From assembly GCA_000499405.2 (NCBI GenBank), contig HG738138.1:18515753-18579752 (forward strand): 64,000 nucleotides of DNA, in the 5' to 3' direction. The position numbers were made by a program, and so were the translations under genes. The stretch's first letter is position 1, and each line of letters starts with the position of its first letter. Shown piece after piece: positions 50,441 through 64,000 of this stretch. Source of the stretch: Onchocerca volvulus. Its lineage: Eukaryota > Nematoda > Chromadorea > Rhabditida > Onchocercidae. The notes under the pieces are model-generated. The model did no database searches and had not been told where the DNA came from. It was given only the letters and a program-made list of their open reading frames with translations.

Positions 50441-53400
50441 AGGTCCATTATATCTTCATAAAAACGCTTGCATCAGAAAGCAGCATTGATGTTTCCTTCA
50501 GTCGAAATCCAATCCTTCTTGTTTTTGGCCGAAATTACGTCCAGAAAAATCGTTGAAATGTTGTATGTAAAACTAATATCATGACGTATCACTTGATTTG
50601 TCTTATTACGGATTACTTTAGATAGCAAAAAAAGATTCTTTTAAATTTCTGCCTCGTATACTTCAAAAAGAAGATAAGTTGAATGAAAAAAAGCGAAACT
50701 GAAGATGAAAATATGCCATCTAATTATGCAAAAATGCTATGAGATTAAGAATTTATAAGTTGATTTCGCTCTACTTTTTTCTTCATACTTTTTTTTTTTC
50801 CTGCCAAGCAAGCGATATCAAAAAAAAAAAAGAAAAAAAAGATGCATGTACGTCTAAACAAAAGACTACGAAGAAATGTGAAGACAATCAAATAAATAGC
50901 GATCATTTTGCAGGAAATTCATTCTCCTTTTTCAAAACATCTCCATAGATCAATTGCAACTTCTTATTCTTCAAGTTCATATTTCCAAAATTAAATGTTA
51001 TTTATAAATTATAAATATCTTACTGCGCTTATTCATACACGTGATCTTTTTGTTATAAAAAGTCAGTAAAGAACATAGAATTGTGGAAAGAAATTCAAAA
51101 AGCCATTATTTAGTTTTTCATTCACAGTTCATAAAATTATTTGAAAAAGAAAGTAATTAAGTTTGTAAAGTCACTTAGAAGTATATGGAAGTTTTCTTTA
51201 AAGAGCTAGAAGATAAAAGTTAAAAATGAAAATTAACAGTTAAAAGAAGGTCGATATAGAACCAATTTGCTGTCCTTTCATCGATTTAGGATGATCACTA
51301 TTATTCTAATGAAACGAAATTTGGGTTCGCTAACAAATACCGTTGAAAATTTTAAATCAGTAATCATATTTTTAGATGAATAATCTTAGAATATGATAAA
51401 ATGAAAACATACAGTTACGTTAAATTTTGAAAAATAGTTATCGAATTCACATATGTCACGGATATAATCTTCCAAGAAAAAATTGTAAAACAATGAAAAG
51501 TTGACATCCGAACAGGGAACTGGAAGAGATAGGATGACAATTTTAGAGCACTTGCGCCAGCATCGTATTCAAATTGTGTAAAGAGAAATGAAGAGTGGTA
51601 TAGAATGTACGAGTTTTCCTCCCACTTGTAGTTAAGGTCAAATATTTATAATAGAACTTGTTATGTTCCATGCATACCAAAATTTTTCTTGAAAATCTAT
51701 CTTTTGAAATTGCTTTAAGTTTACATAATCTTTTCATGATAACATGCATACTATTTATTTAACTACTCCAATACTCGGTAGAAGCTTAATATTTCAAGTC
51801 AAGCTTTTCAGTCTTATTTTTCAGCTTGCTTAGTAAAGAATTGCAGCAGATCATAACGATTTCAGGATTTATATCAGACAAATAAAATAATGCATAAGCT
51901 AGAAGAATCGAGAAATACAAGCATGGATTTTTACGATTGTACATAGCCAACGTTTGTTTGAAAATTATCCAAAAAAAGTGCATGACATTTCGATTAATCA
52001 AGAAAAAGCAGTTTTTTCATCGATTAAAAGACCCATCGGATCTTTCTTTTTTAATCTTTCTTTAAGTGTTTTCAAGATTGAACTAAATTTGAAAACAAAA
52101 TATGACATATCTTTCAGGTTTTTTAAAAATGTTATGTGTAATTGAACTGATAATTTTGGCCTTGAGGCTCTTAGATTTCAACAAGTCCTATAGCTTACTT
52201 AAATGTTTATCTCAGTGCAATATGATAATGTCTGTATAGCGGTCAATCTGATAAATAATTTAACATATATATAACATTTTAGGATAGTTGTCTGGTTCGC
52301 TTAAAAGTGATAGCCTCTCAATGAAATGTACTCCTATGAGATATCCCAAAAGTGCGGGGAATGAATATTGGATAGAATTAGAATGATAGTAATGCAGACT
52401 TTGGAGTATTTATGTTGCTCAAGTAAATTAAGCATGTTTTTTTACATAAAACTTTTTATGTGTATATTTCATACATATATTTTTATACATATTTTCACAT
52501 ATATAATAATTAAAATCATTAAAGTAATAGTTTGCATTATCCAGTTACTGAAATAATTTCAGATTTCTTGAATTTTTGACAGGAATCTGAAAATATTCGG
52601 TTAGCTTGATTATTCAGAAAGTGTCAAAACAACATATTCAATAGTCTGATCGTTAGGATTTCGCCAAAAATTTCTCAGTAACTCTTTACTTCCATAGGAA
52701 AATTCTGAAATAATGAATGATATATTAAAATATTAAATTACTTCTTAAATAAACGTATGCTTAACGACGAAGAAAGCATTCAATGTGTTTGTTAATTTTA
52801 ATTTATCAATATTTTTTCCTTTCCACAATTTAAAATTTGAAATTGGGTCAGTAAATTAAGATACTTCAGTTTGATTATGAAAATTTTGTTCGGTTCAATT
52901 TATTTTTTGATTTAAATCAAAACCAAAAGTAAAATTAGGATTAGGAAATAAATTGAAATTAAAAACTGAAAATGGTGGTTATGAATTTTATCGCTTTAAA
53001 ATCAAAAACTTTGCTTTTTTCGAACTGGAATTTGAAAAGATTGAGAGTTTTAATTCATCAAAATTTTAAAAAATTTTTTTTTAAACAACAAATTCTCTGA
53101 AATCAAATTTTATATGTCAGATAATTAGGAAGAAGTGTTATTTCGAAAGCAATCTTCCTTTCATATTAGTTATGAAACTTTGATTATTTCGGAAAAAATT
53201 TCAAAATTTTTTCGGAGGTTTCCAAAGATTTAATACAAGTCATAGTCTCTGATACCATTTATGTCTATTGATTATTGGCACTTTTTAGAGTGAATGTGGG
53301 GATATACCACTATTTGTATAACATGTTATGTTTACTCAGCATCATAAGTTTCACTTGATTTGTAGAACTGAATTTTTTAAAAATTCTAATTTTAATTAAT

Positions 53401-56400
53401 ATGTTAAAAAAAAATAAGAAATTTCAATTATATCTGATTAAAGTCATCAAATGATATGCTGTGATTTATTTTGAAGCAATAAAAAAAACGAACTGTTTAT
53501 TTTGGAACCATAATTTTTATTAGCATTTTAATTTATTGATTTCAGTTCTTTTTCCATCTAGAATTTATGAATTTGTATAGAAAAAGAAAAATTATTTATG
53601 CTCATGTTTTTGAGAAATTTTTGAGATGCAAAAATTTCTACTATTAAAATAATGGTCGAATGGCGATTTTTGAAAATTATGCCGAAATTACATAAATTTT
53701 AAAACTGATAGGTAACGAACGCAAACAAAAAATATTCCGATAGGAATCAAAGAAAAAATCCAAATTCGCTATTAAATAAATGGAAAAATTATTCTACGCA
53801 TTACTATTCAAATATTATTAATATACTAATTACTTCAATTCTAATTTTATAACACTAATACTCTCTGACCAGTTGGTTTAGCATAATTTACAGCCCACAG
53901 CACTAATATGCACTGATTTTTCGGGAGAAACTTCTGATATTAACTTCAAGGAATTCCATTAAATTTATTCATCGACTAGCATCAACTGCTGATTATTTTA
54001 GTTGTCTTTTTTATCATTACTATCCAGTTTTCATGCAAAAGCTTGCAGACTATTTTCAAAAAAATTGATCTTTGTCTATCTCAAAGCACAATCAAGTTTC
54101 TACATTGATTCATCTTACGAAAATAATGCTGGAGTGAAAAAAAAATTTAATGAGGGAGAGGAGCCAGTAGAAGACGTCAAGATTCAATTTAAAACATTTG
54201 AAAAGCTTTTAAAACTAGGTATGGAAATTTTCTTCAGGCTAGTAAGTTAAAAATTCATTTTTTATTTAAGAATATGAAAGAAATAAGAATGCTTATCATT
54301 ATAAATCTGTTAAGTGACTATTCACAACTTTTTTTTTTCTCGTAATTTACGATATCTCATAAAATTCGATTTAAGAAACTTCTGGACTAAAGAATTTTCT
54401 TCTTGAACTTCAATAATTGCATAATGTGTCAGTTGGATACGGGCTGATTTTAGTTACAACAAATAAATTCTACAAATCTGTAACCTTTCGTTACATAAGA
54501 CAATATAATGAGTTTGATTATTGAATTTATCCGATCATTTAAATTTAAGTAGCGATGCGTAAATACATGATACAAAGCAAAACGAAAAATATCAATTAAC
54601 TAAATTTTACTAAATCTACACCTTGCATTACTTATAACTTAGCAATTTGTTTGTTAAAAAATGAATTGAAGAAAAATTATTTTCCACAAACGATTGGAAA
54701 ATAACTATTGCATTAAAGAAGATCATGATATTATGAATAAAAAACCCTAGATTTTTGAATATTTTATAATACAACTGCATATTCCGCTTCACTCATTTTA
54801 CTACTTACGTCTAAATATGTTATGTTTATGTTATATCGTCTTTTTTACATTTCAGTCCTTCTTCTCCTCGGAAAATAATTTTACAGAACTTAAAAAATGA
54901 TTTTTCTTTAAAAGTGACTACTGATGCATTACTATTCAATGTTCTTTCAAGCAGAAAATTTGAAATTTGCCACTCAATTTATTATCCATAAGTACAACTT
55001 TCAATTTCAAATTCGATTATTTTCTGCTATATGCTACATTGCAATATAAATTCATTGCTTATTGAAAGTAGGTCGCAGTTGAAAATTAATTGGAATGAGA
55101 AGTACACTCGATTAGGATTAGATTAAAATTTGAATAAAAATTTGGAACAAAAAAAGATGTCTAAAAGATCGAAATCCATAAATCAAAAAAGCTAAAATTT
55201 CAAGAGTTCTTTTAGAAATGAAATATATTTCTTGAAATTAAAAATATTCAAGCCGTCATGATTTCATCAAAATGACTCTTAACTTTCCTGCGGTCAATAT
55301 ATTACAATACAATAATCATATTAAGTATGTATAAAAAATTGATTTATTCCCTGATCACTGTCTATTTTCCGTTAAAATTTAATTAAGAAGTAAGTAATGA
55401 GTGAAGCAAATTAACTCCTACAGTAAATTCTATACATCAAAACATGCCACTCTAGTTAGATCATATGCCAAATGATACTTTATTAAAACCTAGTAAAACT
55501 TAGAAAGGAATCGGAACATATCCATTATGATCGGTGATGGAAAGAGCTTTAAAATGACTGTCATTTGTCACCAGAACTAAATGAGGTACTAATACTATTT
55601 TGGTTCAGTCGTCAAGGTTATTATGTTTATTTCACTCAGCGAAAACTCTTTCTGTCACTTCTTCTGATTGAACAAAAAATAATTTCCCTACTATTTGTCT
55701 ACCTCATTCGCGTATTCCTTCATCAGTTCTGTCTTTTTCTGCTTATCTTTCTATCTTTTCTAAAAAAAAATAAGTGTTTTCGTCTTTTGCTCTCTTTTTA
55801 AGTTTTTTTTTCCTTTCTTTCAACCTTGACCGAACTTTTTCTATATGCTCAATTATAAAATGCACACTGTATCAATCAATCATCTGTGTAATTGTAGGAA
55901 AACAAACTGTTAGTTGACTATTGCTATTCAACGGATAATTGCCAGACTTCTTCAATGCTTGATCCATGCATCTTTTAATTATCATTGAATCAATCCCAAC
56001 TATAGCCTTAATTGGAAATAGGTTCATTTAAGTTATTTGTCCCAGCACTTTTTTATCGAAGTTTAGTCATCGTTTCTGACAATTTCACTTTCTTTACAAT
56101 TTTATGTTCTAATGCCTTCTAATGGCCTCTGCTGAATCTAAAACAACTATGTCAAAAAAATACGACCTTTGTTTAATTTTATTTCGTTGCAGCATTTGCT
56201 ACAAATAATTCTCGCAAAGTTGGAACGAACTATTTAATTTTAAAAGGAACAAGTAGTGCTGTTTTCCGGAGAGAATATTTTCAGCATATTCAATCCTCCG
56301 CGAATGGCTGATAATTCATTGCACATTAATGATTTGTCATAGAATTGTCAACGAATTTCGATTATTTTTCAACATATTATAAAGTAAATTGAAATTAAAA

Positions 56401-58366
56401 AATATTTCAAATTGATGAAAAGAAATCGTAATTTGAATCAAACAGCACGTATTATGATAAAATTCACTACAGTGCTTCTTAATATATCAAAATTTTCTGA
56501 GCCGAATGTCACCACTACAAACATAGAAAGAAGTGAAAAAAAGAGAACAAGATATGCAGATGAAAAGGAATGAAGAAAAGAAGAAAGAAACAAAAGACGA
56601 AAGTAGGAACGCTAATATCTTTATCAGTTATGAAATTTTAGGATTCACCCATTTTCCTCGTCAAATTATTCAGAGAAGAAATTATGCAGACTATGCAGAT
56701 TTTTTTTTTTTAAATTTTATCGTTCGAATTCAAATTCTTATAGGTCAACTAGACAGCTTCCACTGTTCGATCGCCTTGTACCTCTTCTCTACCTCTCAAG
56801 TCATCTCTTCATTTAATCGCAAGAAGATTGAATTTATTAAACTTTTAAAATCAACGAGCAAACAAAAGAAGAGTTAATTAAGGTGGGCGAAAATAAAAAA
56901 AGATTAATTAAGTGCTAGTTAACATGTTATGTTGATTTAAAGCTATGATACTGAGAATAAGACAAGTGAGATCGGGAAGGATTGATGAAATAGATGACGG
57001 ATATCGAACAATCAATGTCACTCAATTTTATTTCACTCATTTCCAATCATTCCGTTGACAACCGTATACACCTCTTTTTCCTGTCCTCTCGCTTCTACCA
57101 TTCCTGTCCCTTCCTTCGTCTTTTAATTTTACTGCTCGAAGAAAAATTCCATCTCCAAAAAATGGAAATTAACAAAAAAAAAAAAGGAAAACTATATGCA
57201 TGCTGATTCGAAATTTTCATTCTCAGTGATCGAATTTTTGGAAAAAAAAAAAAAAAATTACACACAACTGGTTTTGTATATGTAATAGTTGAAGAACTGA
57301 CTAAATTCTACAAATCCGATAATGACATTTCTTTTGATTTCATCGTCACAAAACTTTGCCTGATTTTGTTGGCTAACGCAGAATCAATACGTTTTGTTCA
57401 TTTAATGCTGCACAAATTTAACTACAAATATATCTTAACATTATAAATTAAATGCAATACAATTTTTATTGGTAGAACGATATAAAATAAATATTTTCGT
57501 TATTATTCACATCAGAATTGCCGATAAAATAATTTATATTTGGTTTATTTCATCGATCATTAATTTTTAACTAAAAGCTTATTCGGGTAGCACAGCATTT
57601 TCAATTTACCTATTCGACGATTGCATAGCTTTAATCAGTTTAAATTGTTTAAACAGCTAACTATTTCATATCATAATGAACAAATAAATTGTTTAATTAA
57701 CAAATACAAAATTGGAGTGCGTCGAAACATACATTTCAGGTAATATTTGTTTATTTACGATGATTAAAAACAGGAATAAATTTCACGACCAAAGATATCA
57801 GTTTATACTTCTTTGATTCATAACTTACAAACAATTTTCATATTTAATTATTCTTTCTCAAAACCAATGCATTAAGTTATAAAATGCTTATTATGATACA
57901 GTTTTGATAAGACTATCAAATATTACCTGAAAATTTCAATTTCAATTATGATTTTCTGTCTTTCCGTTCCTATTTGTTAAAGAAAATTTTTTAATGAATT
58001 AATTACTAATTTATTGAACGCTCTTCAGACATTCTGTAATATCAGCATTATCATCCAAATTACTGAATTTTACATCTAATTTCGTGATTCAATTACAACC
58101 CACTTGTGATGAGATTCACAATGGCTGTTGTTAAATAAGTGTCATTCTTCAAAATTTGAAAAAAAGAAATTGGTCTTCGAAGAGAATGACTGAACACACC
58201 ATCTGCTTCTGAAAAAAATTTACGAACCAATTATAACATTCCGTATGTAAGCATTTTTATGCTTGCATATAAATAAAATGTGTTAATTAGTGAGTTGTCA
58301 TCGGACGTTTTACACATCCTTCCTTCTGATTTGCTAATTTATAAGTAAGTTCTGCATTTTTTATTT
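50441..58366. other. Long intergenic AT-rich interval
   Basis: No supported gene over about 7.9 kb. The open frames at 50739-50948, 54002-54250, 55565-55801 and 56533-56877 run through homopolymers or are Lys/Phe/Leu-rich translations of A/T tracts. No splice-consistent exon chain or family motif was found on either strand. A tRNA gene was looked for by eye (T-loop GGTTCRA) without success. Confidence 0.45.
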
Positions 58367-58585
58367 TTATATGTTTATTTGTCTACTCGAATATGCTTCT
58401 TCTTCCGCTTGTTGCAATAAATTATTCTCGCAAATTCTTATATTCCTACTTTCTTCACTTTCATATAATTTCATTCCGTTTTGATTGATTTCAATGTTTT
58501 GCATGAAATGTTCGGTTAATGTGATGTTTGCATGTTTTGCATGAACAGTCACTTTTGCAGTAGAACTGTCAAAAAATTCTTTCAT
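58367..58585 (-). CDS. Possible small single-exon protein, 72 aa (unknown)
   Basis: A minus-strand ORF beginning with ATG at 58585, directly after an in-frame TAG, and ending at 58367. The product is polar and balanced rather than A/T-tract-like: TAKVTVHAKHANITLTEHFM, then LYESEESRNIRICENN and QQAEEEAYSS. An AATAAA-type signal on the minus strand lies roughly 15 bases after the stop. It would be divergent from the glycosyltransferase gene, with about 245 bases between start codons. I do not recognise a domain. It could also be a terminal exon (the ATG follows an AG) or chance. Confidence 0.3.
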   Translation of the reverse strand: MKEFFDSSTAKVTVHAKHANITLTEHFMQNIEINQNGMKLYESEESRNIRICENNLLQQAEEEAYSSRQINI

Positions 58586-58829
58586 CTACTTGTTGATTCA
58601 ACTGTTGTTATTCTACATATTGCTTAATTTCAATGAATTATTGCAGAAACATTAATTTGTGCGTATGCTAATTTCTTTTTGTTTTATGCAAATTTATGAG
58701 ATATGATTAAATTTTAAATATTTTCAGTTGTGACATGTTTAAACGATTTTAACCGATGTTACATCGAATTCCCACTGTCAATTTGTGTTCAGTGATGCGA
58801 TTTCTGCTATTTTGATAAAAAAGTTTGAC

Positions 58830-61800
58830 ATGCAACTCGGATTTAATAGGAAACTCCGTCGGCTCTTTTTAATTTCATTAATTTTAACATCCTTAATGAT
58901 TTTATGGTACATGGTGTATATTTCTTTTCATTTATTTCATGTGCCATTTTATGACAAATTATCAAGAAATACAAAGTCAGAGTCCACAATACTTCAAAAC
59001 ATTACGAAGGAGAAACAAGAGCTGATAACAAAAGCTCATCTGATACTGTATCGAATTCAAACATCTATTGAAGAAATTTTGCTTTTTGCACAAGAAGCTC
59101 TTTCATCGTTAAAGTGGCATTTATTTATGAAACTCGACTTACGAAAAGTTCCACTAGTGATGAATTATACGCAAAATGTAACAGATGATACGTTATTTAT
59201 CTACAAAGCCTTTCTGGATCTACGACGACAGGAACCTTTAATTCGAATTCTGGCATTCAGTCAATGTCGTGACATCAATGTAATCCTTCATTATGATTTA
59301 CAATGTATATCGGCAAAAGATGTTACGATAGAATATGATTGCCCGTGGAAATGGGTACCACAATGTAAATGGTTCTCTTTTATGCTCATCTTCAATATGA
59401 AAGATACCAATTTTTCCATCAATACCGTAAGTATTTCAGAATAAGCAATCATTATTCCAAGGATATCTTCATAATATTTGTCCTACTTTTCATTCTTTCT
59501 CGCTGCACTTCGATGATGCATCATAGGTCATTGAAATTCATGAGAAAAGTTTGTTATGAAATGTTTGACAAATAATGATTGACAGTGCTCTGCACATGTC
59601 AGCTACTTCAGTTTATGTTAAATTCTAATCTAAAGTTTATTCACACATGCTTTTATATATTATAGCTAAAAAAAGCATTTCACATTATGCTTAATAGCAA
59701 ATCGAATTTGTCACAAAATATTTCTTGGTAAAATGCAACAAATATCGTAATATAATGACAAAAAATATACAATTCATGAAAAGAAAAGGAAAAAATTTCA
59801 ATTTACCTTATTCCGTGCTACAAAATGAACAGAAAATCATGCATTAAGAGTATTTTTTTCTCAATTAATAAAAATTTAGAAAGAAATAATGGTAACTGAG
59901 AAAAATCGAATAGTTGTCATCCCGTTGCAACCGCTTCCTCGGAAATATCAAGATATATTACATGTTTGCGTACCACCCCTCTACTGGTATTGGAATTATG
60001 TCGCATTTATACAATTCATTGAGGTGTGCAATTTGCATATTTTATTTTGTTGAAGGGAGAAATTTGTTACATTTTAAAATTAACTGAAAAGATATGCTAA
60101 TTCAAACTTTCCCTCTTTTTATTTATCTGGACCAATTTAAAATGCTGTTTTCACTCCAACAAGTTTTAATTTATATCTATAGTGTTTTTATCCTTCCGTA
60201 TTTATCGATTTCTTAAAAAGAGAAAGTTTTTTTGAATACACTGGAACCAGTGTATTGTCATGATACAAATGAATAAAATCAGTATATCATCATAATACAA
60301 ATGATATAAGTTTAATATATTAATCGAAATGGAAAAAATTTAAATTCTTAAAATCAATATAGTTATCATAATTCAAAATCTATTCATTTATATAATCTTA
60401 ATAATAATTTTAAGATTTGGAGAAAACAAGGTGCCACAATGTTTTATATTTATTATGTATCAGTTAATCGACATACCATGGATATTTTGAAAATTTACGA
60501 AAAAATGGTAAGTTAACCATCATGAAAAGTGAAATGACAAAATTTATTTTGGAATTAATCAGTTGCATCCGAAGGACATCATTCCTCAGAAAGATTTACA
60601 AAACTACATTGACCTTAAATTTCGCGTTTAATTTACTTTCCACGTTTTGACTTCGGATGTATCATATCTTCGGTAAATGTTTTCTAGAATGTGAATAATT
60701 TCATTTTAACATAGTTGAAGTTTCTAAGATATAAAAGGACTCCTGTTTTGGCTATTTTATATTACTATTGTCATTTTCCTATCACAAATAAGTAGCGGAA
60801 TTTATTAGTTTTAAAGCTACCTTTTCCAGGGAATTATTCAGTTGATTCGTTGGCAGATGATGCCACGATCAAAACTGGTCGATCCAAATCAATGGATTTA
60901 TCGTTTTGGTCATACACTTAGTATGAATGATTGTTTGTATAGTTCACCTGCCAAATATGTCGCACTTGTCGATATCGATGAATTCATTATTCCGAAGTAT
61001 GCAGAATTAGTGACTTACCTGAATAATTTCTCTTGCATCATAAATTGTTACCAATGACCTTTGATGCATAATAATAATTTTTTAACGATATATTATTTTT
61101 CTTTCATTTGTTCGTCTTTTAAAGGAAAAATCAAAATTTGGAATTTTCCTTTATCCAAATTTTTAAATTTTAGTTCTGGAACATTGCTGCCATTTCTGCG
61201 TAAAATGCATGATTTGAATAATACGGCTGGAAGTTTCGTTTTCGAGCATGCTCGAGTCCGGTTTCAGGGCTGGATCTTTTTTAAAAAACAACCAAAACTT
61301 GATTTTACTTGGTTAAAAAGTGCTGAATTTCAAATCCAAGAAGGTCCATCGAAAACGGTTTTCATGCCTGAACGTGTTCAAATTTTAGTCACTCATAAAG
61401 TGCGCGAATTTTTAAAACCATACAAATCATTTAGAGTATGTTTCTTTTGTTTATTCATTATATTATAATTTGCTGTAAGAATGATGCGATGATGACCAGA
61501 TGTATCTATCTTTAACTCTGCCACTTTTGTAAATGATTCAATTTTAGATGAAGTTTATATTGACATTAAAATGCGAAAACTGTTTAAAAGATTTGCGAAC
61601 AGAATGCAAATAAGGCGCTATTACATTTTCTCAATTTCTCACTAATCAATTCTAATTTTATTCAATAATGAAAATGAACAATTCAAAACCTTTTTATGCA
61701 ATGGCTTTCAGGTAAGTACCGATGAAGGCTTGTTATATCATGCACGTTCTAATTGGATTTTCACAAGTCTCAATGATTCCATTTATCATCCAACGGAAAT

Positions 61801-62260
61801 TTTCGGTAAATACATAACGCCTCTAAATGATCAGTATGAAAAAATAATGTCACAAGTATCATGGTTAGAGCAGAATCTCATTCCTGTGTGGAAAATTTTT
61901 TCTAAAAAAATTGAAAAATGTGCATCTAAGTAAGTTTTTTAGTTCCTTTTAAAAAATTCATTAGTTTATGTGAGAAATTAAATAATGGTTTCAGATAATT
62001 ATTGGTGATTTATAAAATAATAATTCATTAATCGAAATTAGTAGCATGAAATTAAAGTAAATCAATTTATCTCTCGGTAATGCTTACATTCTTAATTTCT
62101 TTTCCCACTTTTTCTTTCTCATAAAATTTTTTCCAATTTTTGTAGATGGCGTATTTATGGATGCAAAACTCCGTATCATCTATGTTGGAATGCTCTGAAT
62201 AATGAAGATGATTGGATTTTTAGCCATATCAATGTTAGCAGTCATTACACTTTGTTATAG
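58830..62260 (+). CDS. Glycosyltransferase family 92 (DUF23) type II Golgi membrane protein, 7 exons
   Basis: A likely Golgi galactosyltransferase-like enzyme acting on N-glycans. C. elegans GALT-1, the studied GT92 member, adds beta-1,4-galactose to core fucose; the substrate of this paralogue is unknown. Exons 58830-59426, 59880-60023, 60415-60507, 60830-60996, 61174-61435, 61712-61929 and 62146-62260 join in phase to 531 residues. The ATG at 58830 gives a short basic cytosolic tail and a signal anchor (about 12-35). A stem with N-glycosylation sites follows (NVT, NIT). GT92 blocks are LHVCVPPLYWYWNYVAFIQF, then GATMFYIYYVSVN, MNDCLY, the DxD site VALVDIDEFIIP (DID at 326-328), GTLLPFLRKM, and a C-terminal WRIYGC block. 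Exon 4 must end at the AA/GTATGC donor inside a longer open frame, because only that phase joins the next exon. Part of the block usually near FIEHY is short. AATAAA at 62331 is a good polyadenylation signal. Confidence 0.9.
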
Positions 62261-62330
62261 ATTTGCTAATTGAAATAATTTATGTTTTACTATTTATTAA
62301 TTATGCTAAATCCAGACGGAAATTAACAAG

Positions 62331-62336
62331 AATAAA
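62331..62336 (+). terminator. Polyadenylation signal of the GT92 gene
   Basis: A canonical AATAAA about 70 bases after the TAG stop at 62260, in the expected position and strand for the 3' end of this transcript. Confidence 0.6.
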
Positions 62337-64000
62337 GCAGCTTAATTCTTTTTTTCTCATACGATAGATATGTCTTGAAACTTTTTTCACAAATTTATCT
62401 CGAACATGTTAAACTATCCTACGCTCAAGCTAATTAACAATCATTGGAATTCTGTGATCTTTGTAAATAACTGACTGGGAAGTTCTCCTAATTCTGATCG
62501 ATCAAGTAACATAAGTTAATTGCTAACTGCTAATGTAATTCTATATATCCTCGTAAAATGGTGTAACATTATATTACGATGAATACAACAAGCAAATATG
62601 AGGAGATCATAAATTTAAAAATAACGTCATATTATAAAAAAATTTATGAAGAAGACGTAAACAATGTAAGATAACGAATTATTATTAGAGAGCATTGAGT
62701 AATCAGTTCAAGGCGTTATTTTTGTTAGCTTTATTGAGCATAAAACAAAAAAGAAATATACACAACTTAAACGATCGTTTGACTTGAAAAATCGACTGTA
62801 TCTGCTTTAACAGAATTGATTTTTAAGGAAATGTTATGCTTATAATTTTGAGGGAAACTTTATAGTCTAAAGTTTGAAAAATATTTCTTCGAAGTCTTTG
62901 CACATCTGTTCTCATAGAGCAGGAAGAAGTTGAAGCTGCAAATGAAATCTCAGAGGGGAAAAGATTAAAGAAAAAATTCAGAAAACAGTTGACATTTGAA
63001 TAAATAATGTAATTGATGTATTGATTCTCTACGAACATTTTGGAGATATTGTTTTTCTTATTTATGATATTTGAAATGATTTTTTTAAAAAATAAATCGA
63101 AATGGCAATCTATTATAAAAAAACAACATAATGCAAAAGATAATACGATGAGGAAAACAAAAAAAGTAGTGAATGATTTGAATAATAGAAAAAGTTGCAA
63201 TCCAAAATTTTATGCAAATTAATGAAATTTAAAAATTGTTTAAAATTGGTGAGAGCAATGTTATTTATAGGTTTCGGAAATAGAAAAATTTCAACTATGT
63301 GTTCAAAATATTAACTTTGTCAAATGATAAAGGCTAAAATCTGTAGAGTTTTATAAATACCAAAAGAGGCAACTGCTGTAAAAAATGAAAAAAAATATGA
63401 AATATAACAATAAGTTGATAATAATTATTTTATCCAGCAAAAATCTTAACAGTTGCACAAAATTCCGTAATTATAATCACTACAATTAATGTTTTAGTAT
63501 GGTAGATTATCATCTTCTATAATCAACACCCCTTCTCTCCTCTTACCTCCATGAATTTACTAGATAATGAATTTTGTGTTCAGCCCTCTTTAATCTTTTT
63601 CTCTCAGCACTGTATAAATTTGTGATTGTGAAATGACCCCAAAATTCACTTAAAAATTTAATTTTTAGACATACTGTCGTGAGAGTTTATTTTTGTATGT
63701 GAGTAATTGGAAGGTCATATCAACTCAACAAATTTATTTTAATGAGGTGTACATGCCAACTTCAGTTTATAAGTATACGCCAGCAAGGAAAAGACGATTA
63801 TTAAGCGACGATTACTCTTCTGAAAATTTATAAAAGGATGAAGATGGATTCAGGAGGATGAAGTTCATGCAGCATTTGGATTTAGCTTAATTCGCCTTAA
63901 CTAAATATAGGCACTTTAAACTTGGGTGTGACGAGGAACTAGAGCTCAAATATAATGTAAAGCAGCTGAATATATTACGTGAAAGGATAATGACCTCGTG
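62337..64000. other. Intergenic to right edge
   Basis: I see nothing assignable. The minus-strand frame at 62823-63200 is Phe/Lys-rich translation of A/T tracts. The last 300 bases become slightly less AT-rich but show no open frame of note. Confidence 0.4.

Noticed and set aside
56533..56877. 114-codon plus-strand ORF
   Set aside because: It begins in a Lys/Glu-rich A-tract translation and passes through a T run; no family or splice evidence.
1..64000. CRISPR arrays, bacterial operons, rRNA and tRNA genes
   Set aside because: None seen by eye. The only bacterial sequence is the intronic Wolbachia insertion, and a structured RNA search could not be run.

Overview
This window is AT-rich, intron-dense nuclear DNA of a nematode, most likely a filarial (onchocercid) worm. 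The evidence is: short exons with nematode-type splice sites (TTTCAG-like acceptors, GTAAGT or GTTAGT donors), nematode gene families (an ADAM close to ADM-2, an NPY/NPF-type neuropeptide receptor, a GT92/DUF23 glycosyltransferase), BEL/Pao retroelement debris, and above all a block of Wolbachia-derived sequence inside a worm intron (a nuwt). I cannot name the species. All gene models were spliced by hand from reading frames, splice sites and intron phases, without alignment or expression data.

Layout. 1-2.85 kb: no assignable gene. 2.85-4.03 kb (-): broken BEL/Pao polyprotein relic. 4.03-6.94 kb: non-coding. 6.94-15.42 kb (-): a 15-exon transmembrane ADAM metalloprotease-disintegrin, 5' end unresolved. 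One of its introns holds a solo LTR (10.85-11.32 kb) and another holds the mosaic Wolbachia insertion (about 13.44-14.20 kb), built from pieces of rseP, an M23 peptidase gene and mdh. 17.29-17.92 kb (-): two compatible exons of an unidentified gene. 20.70-22.94 kb (-): a complete 5-exon gene for a single-pass protein with two copies of a six-cysteine module, which I do not recognise. 25.02-39.15 kb (-): an 8-exon neuropeptide GPCR with one GC-AG intron and a 5.3-kb first intron. 39.15-46.6 kb: non-coding, with a degenerate minisatellite. 46.62-50.44 kb (-): a 6-exon, four-pass membrane protein of unknown function. 50.4-58.4 kb: non-coding. 58.37-58.59 kb (-): a possible small ORF, divergent from 58.83-62.26 kb (+), a 7-exon GT92 type II Golgi glycosyltransferase. 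62.3-64 kb: non-coding.

Functionally, four of the five confident genes encode membrane proteins that act at or are exposed on the cell surface (protease/adhesion, peptide receptor, two orphan membrane proteins), and the fifth is a secretory-pathway glycosyltransferase. There is no operon-like spacing and no sign of a shared pathway. The most unusual items are the three-gene mosaic Wolbachia insertion inside the ADAM intron and the exon-duplicated six-cysteine membrane protein.
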